From the NCBI GenBank assembly GCA_035536185.1, contig DATLOM010000079.1:1-55618 (forward strand): a stretch of DNA of 55,618 bases, written 5' to 3'. Origin of the DNA: GCA-2861595 sp035536185 (GTDB taxonomy: Bacteria; Actinomycetota; Acidimicrobiia; Acidimicrobiales; GCA-2861595). Positions 1-7,533 of this stretch are shown here, piece by piece. Numbering within the stretch: the stretch's first letter is position 1; each line of letters opens with the position of its first letter. A program made the translations under genes and the position numbers. Below the pieces are notes generated by a model. The model was given only the letters and a program-made list of their open reading frames with translations, did not search any database and was not told the DNA's origin.

Positions 1-622
1 CAGGCGCTGACCCAGTCGATCAGCCAGGTCAACGACCCGCCTGCGGACTTGTCACGGCGACGTCGCTAACCTTCACCTGGGGCACGTCCTCGACCGCGAC
101 TTTCGATTAGCAGAAAGCGCGAGTTTCGGTGAGCGCCGACAGGCTGCCGCCAGTCGCCGTGCCGCCCAGGAGGCCACACACGCCCTGGAGGTGACCCTCT
201 GGCGGGACCACGGGATCGAGCGGCAGGGGCCAGAACTGTCGCTGTAGACGGGCTGCCGAGTCCTGCTAGTCCGGGAGAAAGGTTCTGATGATGCCGGCTT
301 GCGAGCCATCGAGGCACCCGATGGAAGATTCGGAGCGGCCGGTGCTATGGCAGCCGCCGTCAGCCCCGGTCTCCAGCCTGCGCGCGACCATCAGGCACGT
401 CGGTGCGGCTCACCTTGCGCCAGTCCACCTCCGCGATCTGTGCGGCTGGCGTAAAGCGACCCAACCCGATCCACGAGGCTGGGTCACTCCACGCACCTCT
501 CGGATGTCCCGCCGCCGAATTCCACCGACCTTCCCCGGGCTCGACGCCCCTATCGGCACGGATCGGACGCTCCCGCCCGAGCGACGTGCGGGGATCCGGC
601 ACGTCGCGCAGAGACTGTTCTC
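1..622. other. No recognisable gene
   Basis: Frame 1 on the plus strand is open from the left edge to a TAA at 67-69 and would give a 22-residue arginine-ending tail, which may be the end of a truncated gene but is too short to identify. The rest has overlapping open frames on both strands, as expected of GC-rich DNA. One of them (288-626) overlaps the next start by four bases, but its sequence is proline- and arginine-rich with no recognisable domain. I see no reliable gene here. Confidence 0.4.
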
Positions 623-1178
623 ATGAACGACCTCATCTTCAAGGCGGCCAATGTCATCCACCGCACCGTCGTGTCGCTCAGCGGCGGTCGTCTCGGCGGT
701 GCCGTGCTGAACATGCCAGTGCTCCAGCTGACGACTACGGGCGCCAAGAGCGGCCAGAAGCGGACCACCATGCTGACGACGCCCGTGCAGGAGGGCGACA
801 CGATCGTGATCGTCGCCTCCCGCGGCGGTGATCCCCAGCACCCCGGGTGGTTCCACAACCTCAAGACCAACCCGGACGTCGAGGTATCGATGCGGGGCGC
901 GCCGAAGCGGCCCGATGCGGGCCCGGGTGGCCGACGCCGACGAACGCGCCCGACTGTGGCCGCTGGTGACGAAGCGCTATCGCGGCTACGAACAGTACCA
1001 GCAGCGGCCGACGCGGGAGATCCCGCTCGTCCTCCTCGAGCCCGTCACCGACCGAGGCCGTCGCGGAGCCAGTCGACGTGCTGCCGGCGGTGGTGACGAG
1101 CATCGGTGCAGGGCGACGAAAATCACCTCCCAGCAAGTGGCGATCGGCCCTCATCTCCGGGGCACGATAAACGGCTGA
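623..1178 (+). pseudogene. F420-dependent nitroreductase (DDN/DUF385) family, frameshifted
   Basis: The first ~95 codons match the deazaflavin (F420H2)-dependent nitroreductase family, with the LTTTGAKSGQKRTTML and HPGWFHNLKTNPDVEV motifs of the split-barrel fold. Near 905-925 the frame is lost. The frame starting at 623 continues as low-complexity arginine-rich sequence, while the expected C-terminal half (MRARVADADERARLW, then a tail near IPLVLLEP) continues in the frame one base further on and ends at 1178. A single-base insertion in a GC run explains this. It may be a true pseudogene or a sequencing error; repaired, the protein would be about 145 residues, normal for the family. Confidence 0.75.
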
Positions 1179-1271
1179 TCGGTGCTCCTGAGCTCGCCGG
1201 CGGGCTCCGGACACCCGTCCGCCCGAGTCGCTGCAGATCGGCACGTCGGCATCCCCCTTTGAAACGTCCGG

Positions 1272-1733
1272 TTACACGGGCTTACCCATGACAGGGACCG
1301 GTCTGTCAGAAGAGACGACCGTGCCCGCCACAAGGTCATGGAAGCCCTGGTGGAAAGGCGGTCTGATAATTGGCGCTAAAACCGCGATCGTATAGACGAG
1401 CTCGATCGGGTCGAGTGCTGGAATTACGAGAGACGCAACCGCGCCAGCAATTACCACGAGCCATCTCACAAAGGCCTGCCTAAGGGACGGGATTGATCCG
1501 GAGTTCCGGTCAACGATTCGTGTTCCTATCGCCCGCTTCCCCAGCGTTTGACCGCCCCGAGCGACGAGCGTCACCTGGTACGCAGCGACAACCCCGAGTC
1601 CGACTGCGCTACGCGCCTGGCCGCTAGTGACAGCTGCAATTAGCAGGATCGCCGGAAGCAACACCACGGTGTCGACCAGCGGAGCCAATAGCCGCTGTCC
1701 GAACGTGGGCTCGATGAAGTTGGGAGGACTCAC
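1272..1733 (-). CDS. RDD family membrane protein
   Basis: Predicted protein of about 153 residues with three hydrophobic segments. It carries the RDD hallmarks: GQRLLAPLVDTVVLLP at the N-terminus with the Arg and Asp of the family name, the central GQTLGKRAIGTRIVD block, and HQGFHDLVAGTVV near the end. RDD proteins are small inner-membrane proteins of mostly unknown or transport-related function. I start at GTG 1733; the frame stays open to a TTG at 1778, which would overlap the upstream META gene. It is the last gene of a sigma-META-RDD series on the minus strand. Confidence 0.8.
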   Translation of the reverse strand: MSPPNFIEPTFGQRLLAPLVDTVVLLPAILLIAAVTSGQARSAVGLGVVAAYQVTLVARGGQTLGKRAIGTRIVDRNSGSIPSLRQAFVRWLVVIAGAVASLVIPALDPIELVYTIAVLAPIIRPPFHQGFHDLVAGTVVSSDRPVPVMGKPV

Positions 1734-1764
1734 GCGGCAGTTGCGCTCTTTCGCATCGGCATGT

Positions 1765-2325
1765 CTAGCGTCGGCCAACGCGGTCGAAGGCGATGAAACG
1801 GTCTGCGGTGCTCAGCTTCAACGAGTCGGGCCACTCGAATGGTCCGATGCGTGGTCTCGCTGAGAGCAGCTCGATGAGGGCGATCTCCCGGCCGCCGCAG
1901 TCCCGCTCTGTCTGGTCGATCTGACCGACAAGGAGCCGGTCTGCTTCAACTGTCCACGTGGTGGTGAAGGCGTTGCAGCCGTCGTCGCCGCGAAGTATCC
2001 CGTCGGCGGTGAACTCCAGATGAGCGCTCAGGGTGACGACGGTCACCTCGCTCACCGCCGATAGCTTCCAACGCCCGATCAGGTCGACGCCTCCAACGAC
2101 TCTCCGCCCGCCGAGTGCGGTGTCCACTTGCTGCGGCGCGCCCTCATCCTTCGACACAATCGTCACTACCCCCACAACACCGGCCAGAAGAAGCACGAAG
2201 AAACCACTGGCGGCCGCGCGCCGCACGCGGCCCCGCCGCCGCACCCGATCTTGGATGTCATCAGTCGTGAACCCCACCGGACCCGCCTCCGCGGCCCGCT
2301 CAAGGAGCTCCTCCAGCCCTGTCAC
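1765..2325 (-). CDS. Membrane-anchored META-domain protein, possible anti-sigma partner
   Basis: The GTG at 2325 overlaps the stop of the upstream sigma factor gene in a GTGA arrangement, implying translational coupling and deciding the start. The 186-residue product has a charged N-terminal ~35 residues, a single membrane helix (about residues 37-57), then an exported META/HslJ-like domain with GRWKLSAVSE, a DDGCNAF motif and a DCGG stretch. N-terminal cytoplasmic segment, one membrane helix and extracellular sensor is the usual architecture of an anti-sigma factor. Anti-sigma function is inferred from coupling and topology; no zinc-binding anti-sigma motif is visible. Confidence 0.75.
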   Translation of the reverse strand: MTGLEELLERAAEAGPVGFTTDDIQDRVRRRGRVRRAAASGFFVLLLAGVVGVVTIVSKDEGAPQQVDTALGGRRVVGGVDLIGRWKLSAVSEVTVVTLSAHLEFTADGILRGDDGCNAFTTTWTVEADRLLVGQIDQTERDCGGREIALIELLSARPRIGPFEWPDSLKLSTADRFIAFDRVGRR

Positions 2326-2831
2326 GTCGCTTCCACCTCCTGCTCTAGGGGAACCAGTCCGGCGCGTCGCAAATTGGCAAGCGCTTGGTGTGTGGCCGCC
2401 TTCACTGTCCCCGGAGAGCAGCCCAGCAGACTCGCAGCGCCGGCGACGTCGTAGCCCAAGTAAAATCGCGCCACGATCACCGCCCGCTGGCGCGTCGGCA
2501 GGCTCGCCACAGATCGCCGCACCGCCTCTACGTCTGCGAGATCCGGCTCGCGCTGTACGAGGGTCGCAGCCGAAGCTCGCCGGTTGGCGCGCCACTCCGC
2601 TTGCCGTCGGCGCCTCCACGAAGCAGCGAGGTTGAACCCAGTCCGGAACATCCATCCCTCGGGTGACTCCATCTGGCTCACGTGCCCCCACCGCTCCCAG
2701 ACGCGCACGAGGGTGTCCTGCGCGAGCTGTTCGGCGACGCCGCGGTCACCACACATGAGGACCAGCGCGCCGACGAGTCGCAATCGCATGCGGTTGCAGA
2801 ATTCTTCCGCGTCACGATCCCTCACAGCCAC
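2322..2831 (-). CDS. ECF sigma factor, SigE-like family
   Basis: About 169 residues. Region 2 includes EFCNRMRLRLVGALVLMCGD and QDTLVRVWERW; region 4 includes LPTRQRAVIVARFYLGYDVA followed by the helix-turn-helix LLGCSPGTVKAATHQALANL. This is the short sigma-70 type common in actinobacteria, redirecting RNA polymerase in response to envelope signals. The start chosen is GTG 2831, with GGTGAG about ten bases upstream; a longer frame upstream is unlike the family. It heads an operon with the coupled META protein and an RDD protein. Confidence 0.85.
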   Translation of the reverse strand: MAVRDRDAEEFCNRMRLRLVGALVLMCGDRGVAEQLAQDTLVRVWERWGHVSQMESPEGWMFRTGFNLAASWRRRRQAEWRANRRASAATLVQREPDLADVEAVRRSVASLPTRQRAVIVARFYLGYDVAGAASLLGCSPGTVKAATHQALANLRRAGLVPLEQEVEAT

Positions 2832-3321
2832 AAGAACGCACTCACCACGATCGAGGTTTAGCCGCGACGAGCGGAATTCTCCGCGGAGGCCGTGGTTGCT
2901 CCCCGACGTGGCCCCGCCAGGCGGCCTCTTCGACGCCGCGCCGAATGCCGGACATTTGACGCCTCCGCTGAGCACGCGGGTCTCTCCTTCTGTTGCCGCC
3001 GCCGGACCGATCTGGAAGTACGGAGCGCCGTCGCTGCTCGTCTGCCGCCCCGCCCTACCGTCGATCTGTGGTGGCGGCCGAGTACACGAAGTCGATTCAG
3101 GAGGTCAGGTGAAACAACTTGGGCCATCTTCGGAGCGGCGGGTCGGGGGGTTCGAGTCCTGCCGGAGCGTCACTGCCGGGAGCCGTCAGGGACTTCGCTG
3201 ACTGGGCCGCCATCCCTACTTTCATCCCTACAACGTGGCGATACTGGCCGACACGGCGCATCACAAAACCCTTACAGGACAAGGCTATTTGGACAGGGCA
3301 CCACGCCCCGGACGGCCACAG
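2832..3321. other. Gene-poor stretch, no supported gene
   Basis: Upstream of the sigma factor. Several frames are open but none has a recognisable domain or ribosome site. A T-loop-like GGTTCGAGTCC lies near 3150 but no full cloverleaf can be built around it. The stretch adjoins a series of gene remnants on the right. Confidence 0.4.
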
Positions 3322-3405
3322 GGGAACTTCACCATCTTCGAGGGCACCTCCGAGATCCAGCGCCTCATCGTCGCCCGCGCCGTCTCTGGCCAGCGACTTT
3401 CCTGA
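3322..3405 (+). pseudogene. Acyl-CoA dehydrogenase C-terminal remnant
   Basis: One frame reads FTIFEGTSEIQRLIVARAVSG and stops at TGA 3403-3405. EGTSEIQRLIVAR is the highly conserved last segment of acyl-CoA dehydrogenases, holding the FAD/dimer-contacting EGT(S/A) loop. Nothing upstream in any frame resembles the preceding ~350 residues of that family, so only the last ~27 codons remain. It marks a deletion or rearrangement end point and lies beside other broken genes. Confidence 0.75.
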
Positions 3406-3474
3406 TTTCGCAGCAGCCCCGGTAGTTGCAAGAACTGCGCTTCATGCCGTTGAGGCAGCAGCGGATCAGACCGA

Positions 3475-4121
3475 CTAGGGGATGAGCTTGTGGTGGCGGG
3501 CCACGTGGACCGCCTCCAGCTGCGACCGAGCCCCGGTTTTTACCAGGATCTTGTGGATGTGGTTCCTGACGGTGGCCAAGCTGATCGTGTGCTCCCTCGC
3601 AATCTCGGTCACAGACAGCCCGGCGCTGAGGCTAGCGATGATCTCGACTTCACGGCGCGTAAGGGTGCGGAGTCGCTCCCACATCTGGTCGCTGTCTTCG
3701 GAACGCTGCTCGATGTTCCGTTTTAGACCCTCCAGCTCCTCTGCAAAACTGGACGTTCCCCCGCATGGGCGCGGCGGATGGCTTCGACCACCCGATCAAG
3801 GCCCAGGCTCTTGGGCAGGAAGCCCACTGCCCCAGCCTGCAGAGCGGCATCGATGTGCTGCGGCCCGTGCAGCCAAGAGAGCACTACTACGCGGCAGTTG
3901 GGTGCCGAGTGGCTGATGGCCTGGGTCACAGCAGGGGCACCGATAGCCATGCCCCCCATCCAGTAGTCCAGCAGTGCCACATCCGGCTGGTGGCGGGCGA
4001 TCACCTCGATGGCTTCAGCGCCCGTGGTCGGCTGGTCATTGATTGGCCGCAGGTCAGAACACCAGTAGAGCGCTCGCACCAAGGCCTCGGAGAACATCCG
4101 CTGCGCGTCGGCCACCAGCAC
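3475..4121 (-). pseudogene. LuxR-type response regulator, frameshifted and truncated at its start
   Basis: The receiver half reads ...VADAQRMFSEALVRAL, DVALLDYWMGGM with the phosphoacceptor Asp, and GFLPKS with the conserved Lys, then meets a stop at 3723. The DNA-binding half (LTRREVEIIASLSAGLSVTE, then TVRNHIHKILVKTGARSQLE) is in another frame, ending at 3475. Reading back from it gives AEELEGLKRNIEQ, so the frames would join with one more base in the TTTT run near 3745. The intact relative at 50876 aligns across the break. At the N-terminus, the position matching its initiator Met is Ser, and the frame runs antisense into a foreign fragment. The gene is probably dead. Confidence 0.8.
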
Positions 4122-4135
4122 CGATATCGAATCGG

Positions 4136-4249
4136 ATGCCCGGCGCAGTCGTGGGTGCCGGCGTGCTGGCTGCCGGTCTCGTGGCTCTCTTCGCCGGCTT
4201 CGGAGCGGCCGAGGCCCGCCGGCGCCGAGTTGCTGTGAGCAACTTCTGA
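4136..4249 (+). pseudogene. Orphan C-terminal membrane anchor of a WAC-type secreted protein
   Basis: This frame reads GAVVGAGVLAAGLVALFAGFG then AAEARRRR and a short tail to TGA 4247-4249. It closely resembles the end of the protein at 39012-40061 (LLGAGVVALIAGFAAAESSRKR). Only the anchor is present: upstream the frame runs into the antisense of the broken response regulator, about a dozen bases away. It is best read as what remains after a deletion joined the 3' end of a WAC-type gene to the 5' end of a divergently oriented regulator. Confidence 0.65.
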
Positions 4250-4328
4250 GCGATCGGGTACCTAAAGGTCTCCCTGGATCATCCGGGGACGGGTGGGACA
4301 ACCAACAAGAAAGAGAGAGTGAAGGAAA

Positions 4329-4904
4329 ATGAGTATCCGTAGACTTGCCGTGGGGGGAACGAGCTTTGGTGCAGTGGGATTGGCGACGATCGCGGTGGCA
4401 TGGGCCTGCAGTGGAGGTGGGCTCTTTCCGTCCGCCGACATGACACTTTCGCCCAACAACGGCGTGTGCCCGCTCACGAGCTACCCCAATTCATGCCCAC
4501 CTCAGTCGGTAAGCATCACCGGCACCGGGTTCATGCATCACGCGGTTGGGAGCACTCCCGCAGTCTCAGTGGGCTCGGTTGAACTGTTCTGGTTGGACGA
4601 GCCTTTCTTTGCTGCCGGGTTGGGTGGTCCGGGAGACGAGGGCCAGCAGGCAGACGCGGACGTTTGCAAGACGAAGGGCGTGCGCCTCACGGGGAGCATC
4701 AGTGTGAACGCAACCGGCGGATTCGGCCCCGTGAGCGTTAGCGTGCCACCGTCAGCTAGCACCTACAACGACGGCACGATCCGGCCGGTGAAGGCCTACT
4801 ACGGCGCTAACGCCGTGTGCGCCGTTTGGCTCCATGACCTGCCGGGAACAGCGGACGACCACGATGGGGCAGTGGGCAACCAGTACACCCTCTACCCGAT
4901 CTGA
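4329..4904 (+). CDS. Small secreted WAC-type protein (IPT-like)
   Basis: 191 residues preceded by a purine-rich site (GAAGGAAA) just before the ATG. A signal peptide (residues 1-27) ends ATIAVAWACSGG; the W-x-C ending is shared with the proteins at 39012 (VAWACSAQ) and 47203 (AGWGCVAM). The mature part has a four-cysteine N-terminal region and SVSITGTGF, which resembles the first strand of IPT/TIG folds. Unlike its relatives it has no C-terminal membrane helix and should be free or lipid-linked; the Cys at the cleavage point could be a lipobox, though AWAC is a weak match. Function is unknown. Confidence 0.7.
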   Translation: MSIRRLAVGGTSFGAVGLATIAVAWACSGGGLFPSADMTLSPNNGVCPLTSYPNSCPPQSVSITGTGFMHHAVGSTPAVSVGSVELFWLDEPFFAAGLGGPGDEGQQADADVCKTKGVRLTGSISVNATGGFGPVSVSVPPSASTYNDGTIRPVKAYYGANAVCAVWLHDLPGTADDHDGAVGNQYTLYPI

Positions 4905-4922
4905 TACAACCAGTTCCCGCCT

Positions 4923-4964
4923 GGTCCCCCTGCAGGGAGCGTAACAGCGAACTGCAGGGGGACC
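4923..4964 (+). promoter_or_regulatory. Perfect 13-bp hairpin covering the ribosome site of the next gene
   Basis: GGTCCCCCTGCAG at 4923-4935 is perfectly complementary to CTGCAGGGGGACC at 4952-4964, with a 16-base loop. The downstream GTG begins at 4966, two bases after the stem. The only ribosome-binding candidate, AGGGGG, lies inside the 3' arm. No T-run follows. It could be a terminator of the upstream gene, an RNA-level control of the giant gene, or both. Confidence 0.6.
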
Positions 4965-4965
4965 G

Positions 4966-7533
4966 GTGTTGAATCGGCTCATGACGGGCGCAGTCTTGAA
5001 GATCGGAAGGCGCTTCGCCTTCGGGCTCCTAGTTTCGATCGTCCTTGCGACGTTCCTGCCTCCGGTGGCCTTACCGACGACGACAGTGACCACCTCTTGG
5101 GCTTCGCTAGACAGCAACACCGGTCACACGCTCCGCGACATCTCGTGCACAGATCCGCAAACCTGCTTTGTCGTAGGCGACCAGGGCACTATCCTTACCA
5201 CTCGTGACGGTGGCTCCACCTGGATCCCCCAGCACAGCGGGACGCTAGGTCAGCTGCGCTCGATCTCCTGCACTCGCGTCGATGCTCCCACCAACCAAAT
5301 CCACTGTCACGCAGGCGGATCCGGAATGTTCGCAACGACGGACGGCGGGGCGACGTGGTCAACGCAGCACACGCCAGCCGGACCCACCGAGTCTGACGTC
5401 AACACATTCAATGACGTGTCATGCGTTGACCAGTGGCGGTGCATCGCGGCGGGCTTCAGTCAAGCTGGCACCACAGTCATTCCGCGCCTGTTCGAAACCG
5501 TGGATGGAGGACAAGAGTGGGTCGCTACTTGGGTACAGCCGGGCGAGCTGGAACTCCTGGGAGTTGCTCAGGGACCATGTAGTGCTGTAGCCGTCGGGTA
5601 CGAGGGCAAGATCATGACATCTCCGGGCGCAGGCGTCTGGACTGATCGCCCCACTGGGACGATGGCCCGACTCGAAGGCGTCGACTTCGCAGACGAACTC
5701 ACTGCGTACGCAGTTGGGGCGGCCAGCCGCACTGCGGAAAGCGGAACTGTTCTGAAGACCAGCGATGGTGGCCAGACGTGGATACCGGCTGTTGTTGAGC
5801 CTCTCGATCCGCGAAGCACCGATCTGCTTGATGCTCTGGACTCCTCTGGGGTTTGGGGTGACATCGCAGCCGAAGCCGGGGTGGGGCTCGTTGTGGGTGT
5901 CAGAGGATTCGCCGCGGCGCTCTCGGCTGAACGAGGATGGGTTTTTGAGCAGACCGGTGTGACCGTCGACCTTCTCGGCGTTGCCGTTCCCTTACCCGGT
6001 ATTGGGTATGCGGTCGGTAGCGGCGGCACAATTCTGAAACGGACCGACTCAGGCTCTTCTGCGAATCCGCCGGAGCCGGTGCCCTCGGATGTCTGCCCTC
6101 CTGTCCCTGGCCCCCCCGGGTCTGGCCCACCCATCGAGCCGACGCCCGTCTCGCCTCCACCACCACCGCGTGCACCGACGACTATTTGGGTTAACTCCAC
6201 CCAGGATGACGGTGGTTTTGGCGTGGCCGAGGCGCAGTCAAAATGCACAGCCGTCACGCCAGACGCTGGAGGCGGGGACTGCACGTTCCGACGTGCCCTA
6301 GATGTTGCCAACCAGACAAGAGGCGCCGAGATCAAGTTTGATCACAAGGTTTTCCGCTCGTCTCAGGACGGCTCATCGTTCACCCCAACACAGATTGTGG
6401 TGGACCCGGCCACCGGAAGTTCAGAGGATTCTGGACACTTCAGGATCACCGCCAATCAGATCGTCGTCGACGCCGAACCCGATTGCGACAGGGACGGGCT
6501 CATCGCACCGTGCATGCCAGCCTCCGTGGACAATTCGGATCCAGAAGTTTTGCGGCCCCGCGTGTGGATCCGACTGCCAACGATCTCGCCCGACCCTCTC
6601 AATGACGGCTGCCGAAGTGTCGTCGGCAGCGAGTGCAGGCTGGGGCGCAACGGGGTCCTCCAAGTGGGAGCGGCTGCCGCACCGGTGGAAGGAACCGAGG
6701 TACTCGGACTCCTGATCTCTGGAGCGCGTACTCTTCTGGGTGCCATTGAGGTCAACGGGCGTGGAAACCGTATCGAGCACAACGTGCTGGCGGACACCTT
6801 TACGGGCGTGTTTGTAGGCGACCCGGGTGGTACCGCAGCAAACGTTGTGGTTGACAACTACATCGGTCCACTGGCCGCGCTCGGGCTCGGCGGCACGACT
6901 ATCGGAATCTCCGTCGTCGGGGCAGGAAACGTGGTTGGCGCTCCTGGCCATGGCAATCGGATCCGTGAAGCCAGAACCTACGGTATCAACCTGTCGATCG
7001 CGAAGGGCACCGTTCCGAACGGCGCCTTTCGGCCATCTCTACGCTCAAACGTGGTGATGGGCAATGAGATCCTCGGCCCGGGAGGAACCGGCATATTCGA
7101 GGTGGGTAGGGGAAATAGCATCGGTGGGTCCGGCCCTGGAGAAGGGAACCTCATCAGTGGCTACGAGTTTAGCGGGATGGAAGTCGGTGGTTTCGCTACG
7201 TCTATTCAAGGAAACCGCATCGAGGCTAACCGGGGCGACGGCATCCTTCTGAATGGCGTCGCCCCGGCTCGCCAAGCCCTGGTAGGCGGGCGAGGAGCGG
7301 CCGTCAATCGAGTCATCGGCAACGGGGGTTGGGGTGTGGTGACCACGGAAGGATCGCGGAACACGATCGTTGGTAATGTGCTCGATGCCAATGGCGCCGG
7401 ACCGATATCGGGCGCCGACGCCACGGCGTCTGACTTACTCGCCTCGCCTTCCACGGTCACCGGCCGCGCCGGCCCTGGTACTTCAGTCGAAGTCTTCACC
7501 GGTGACGGACTGGTCCCATCGGACATGGCGTGA
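4966..7533 (+). CDS. Giant secreted YCF48/parallel beta-helix protein, N-terminal part
   Basis: 855 residues. A signal peptide (about 1-37) is followed by YCF48/BNR-type propeller repeats (about 45-365, with TTRDGGSTW, TTDGGATW, TVDGGQEW and TSDGGQTW), a proline-rich linker (365-405), a CSLREA-like segment (WVNSTQDDGG ... CTFRRALDVANQ, 406-455) and right-handed beta-helix repeats (about 545-810) rich in GN.I and N.V motifs. It ends inside a domain starting GTSVEVFTGDG whose second half is in the next frame, overlapping by GTGA at 7530-7533. The start may be GTG 4966 or ATG 4981. Probably surface or extracellular; substrate unknown. Confidence 0.8.
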   Translation: MLNRLMTGAVLKIGRRFAFGLLVSIVLATFLPPVALPTTTVTTSWASLDSNTGHTLRDISCTDPQTCFVVGDQGTILTTRDGGSTWIPQHSGTLGQLRSISCTRVDAPTNQIHCHAGGSGMFATTDGGATWSTQHTPAGPTESDVNTFNDVSCVDQWRCIAAGFSQAGTTVIPRLFETVDGGQEWVATWVQPGELELLGVAQGPCSAVAVGYEGKIMTSPGAGVWTDRPTGTMARLEGVDFADELTAYAVGAASRTAESGTVLKTSDGGQTWIPAVVEPLDPRSTDLLDALDSSGVWGDIAAEAGVGLVVGVRGFAAALSAERGWVFEQTGVTVDLLGVAVPLPGIGYAVGSGGTILKRTDSGSSANPPEPVPSDVCPPVPGPPGSGPPIEPTPVSPPPPPRAPTTIWVNSTQDDGGFGVAEAQSKCTAVTPDAGGGDCTFRRALDVANQTRGAEIKFDHKVFRSSQDGSSFTPTQIVVDPATGSSEDSGHFRITANQIVVDAEPDCDRDGLIAPCMPASVDNSDPEVLRPRVWIRLPTISPDPLNDGCRSVVGSECRLGRNGVLQVGAAAAPVEGTEVLGLLISGARTLLGAIEVNGRGNRIEHNVLADTFTGVFVGDPGGTAANVVVDNYIGPLAALGLGGTTIGISVVGAGNVVGAPGHGNRIREARTYGINLSIAKGTVPNGAFRPSLRSNVVMGNEILGPGGTGIFEVGRGNSIGGSGPGEGNLISGYEFSGMEVGGFATSIQGNRIEANRGDGILLNGVAPARQALVGGRGAAVNRVIGNGGWGVVTTEGSRNTIVGNVLDANGAGPISGADATASDLLASPSTVTGRAGPGTSVEVFTGDGLVPSDMA

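Noticed and set aside
288..626. 112-codon ORF overlapping the nitroreductase start by four bases
   Set aside because: Low-complexity Pro/Arg composition, no ribosome site and competing open frames on both strands; GC-rich DNA gives many such ORFs.
3120..3175. Possible tRNA 3' end or attachment site (GGTTCGAGTCC T-loop)
   Set aside because: No matching acceptor arm or anticodon stem can be placed within 60-70 bases upstream, the T-stem has a mismatch, and no integrase gene lies nearby.
4043..4135. Plus-strand extension of the membrane-anchor fragment
   Set aside because: This part is simply antisense to the regulator receiver domain and shows no similarity to the WAC-type proteins.
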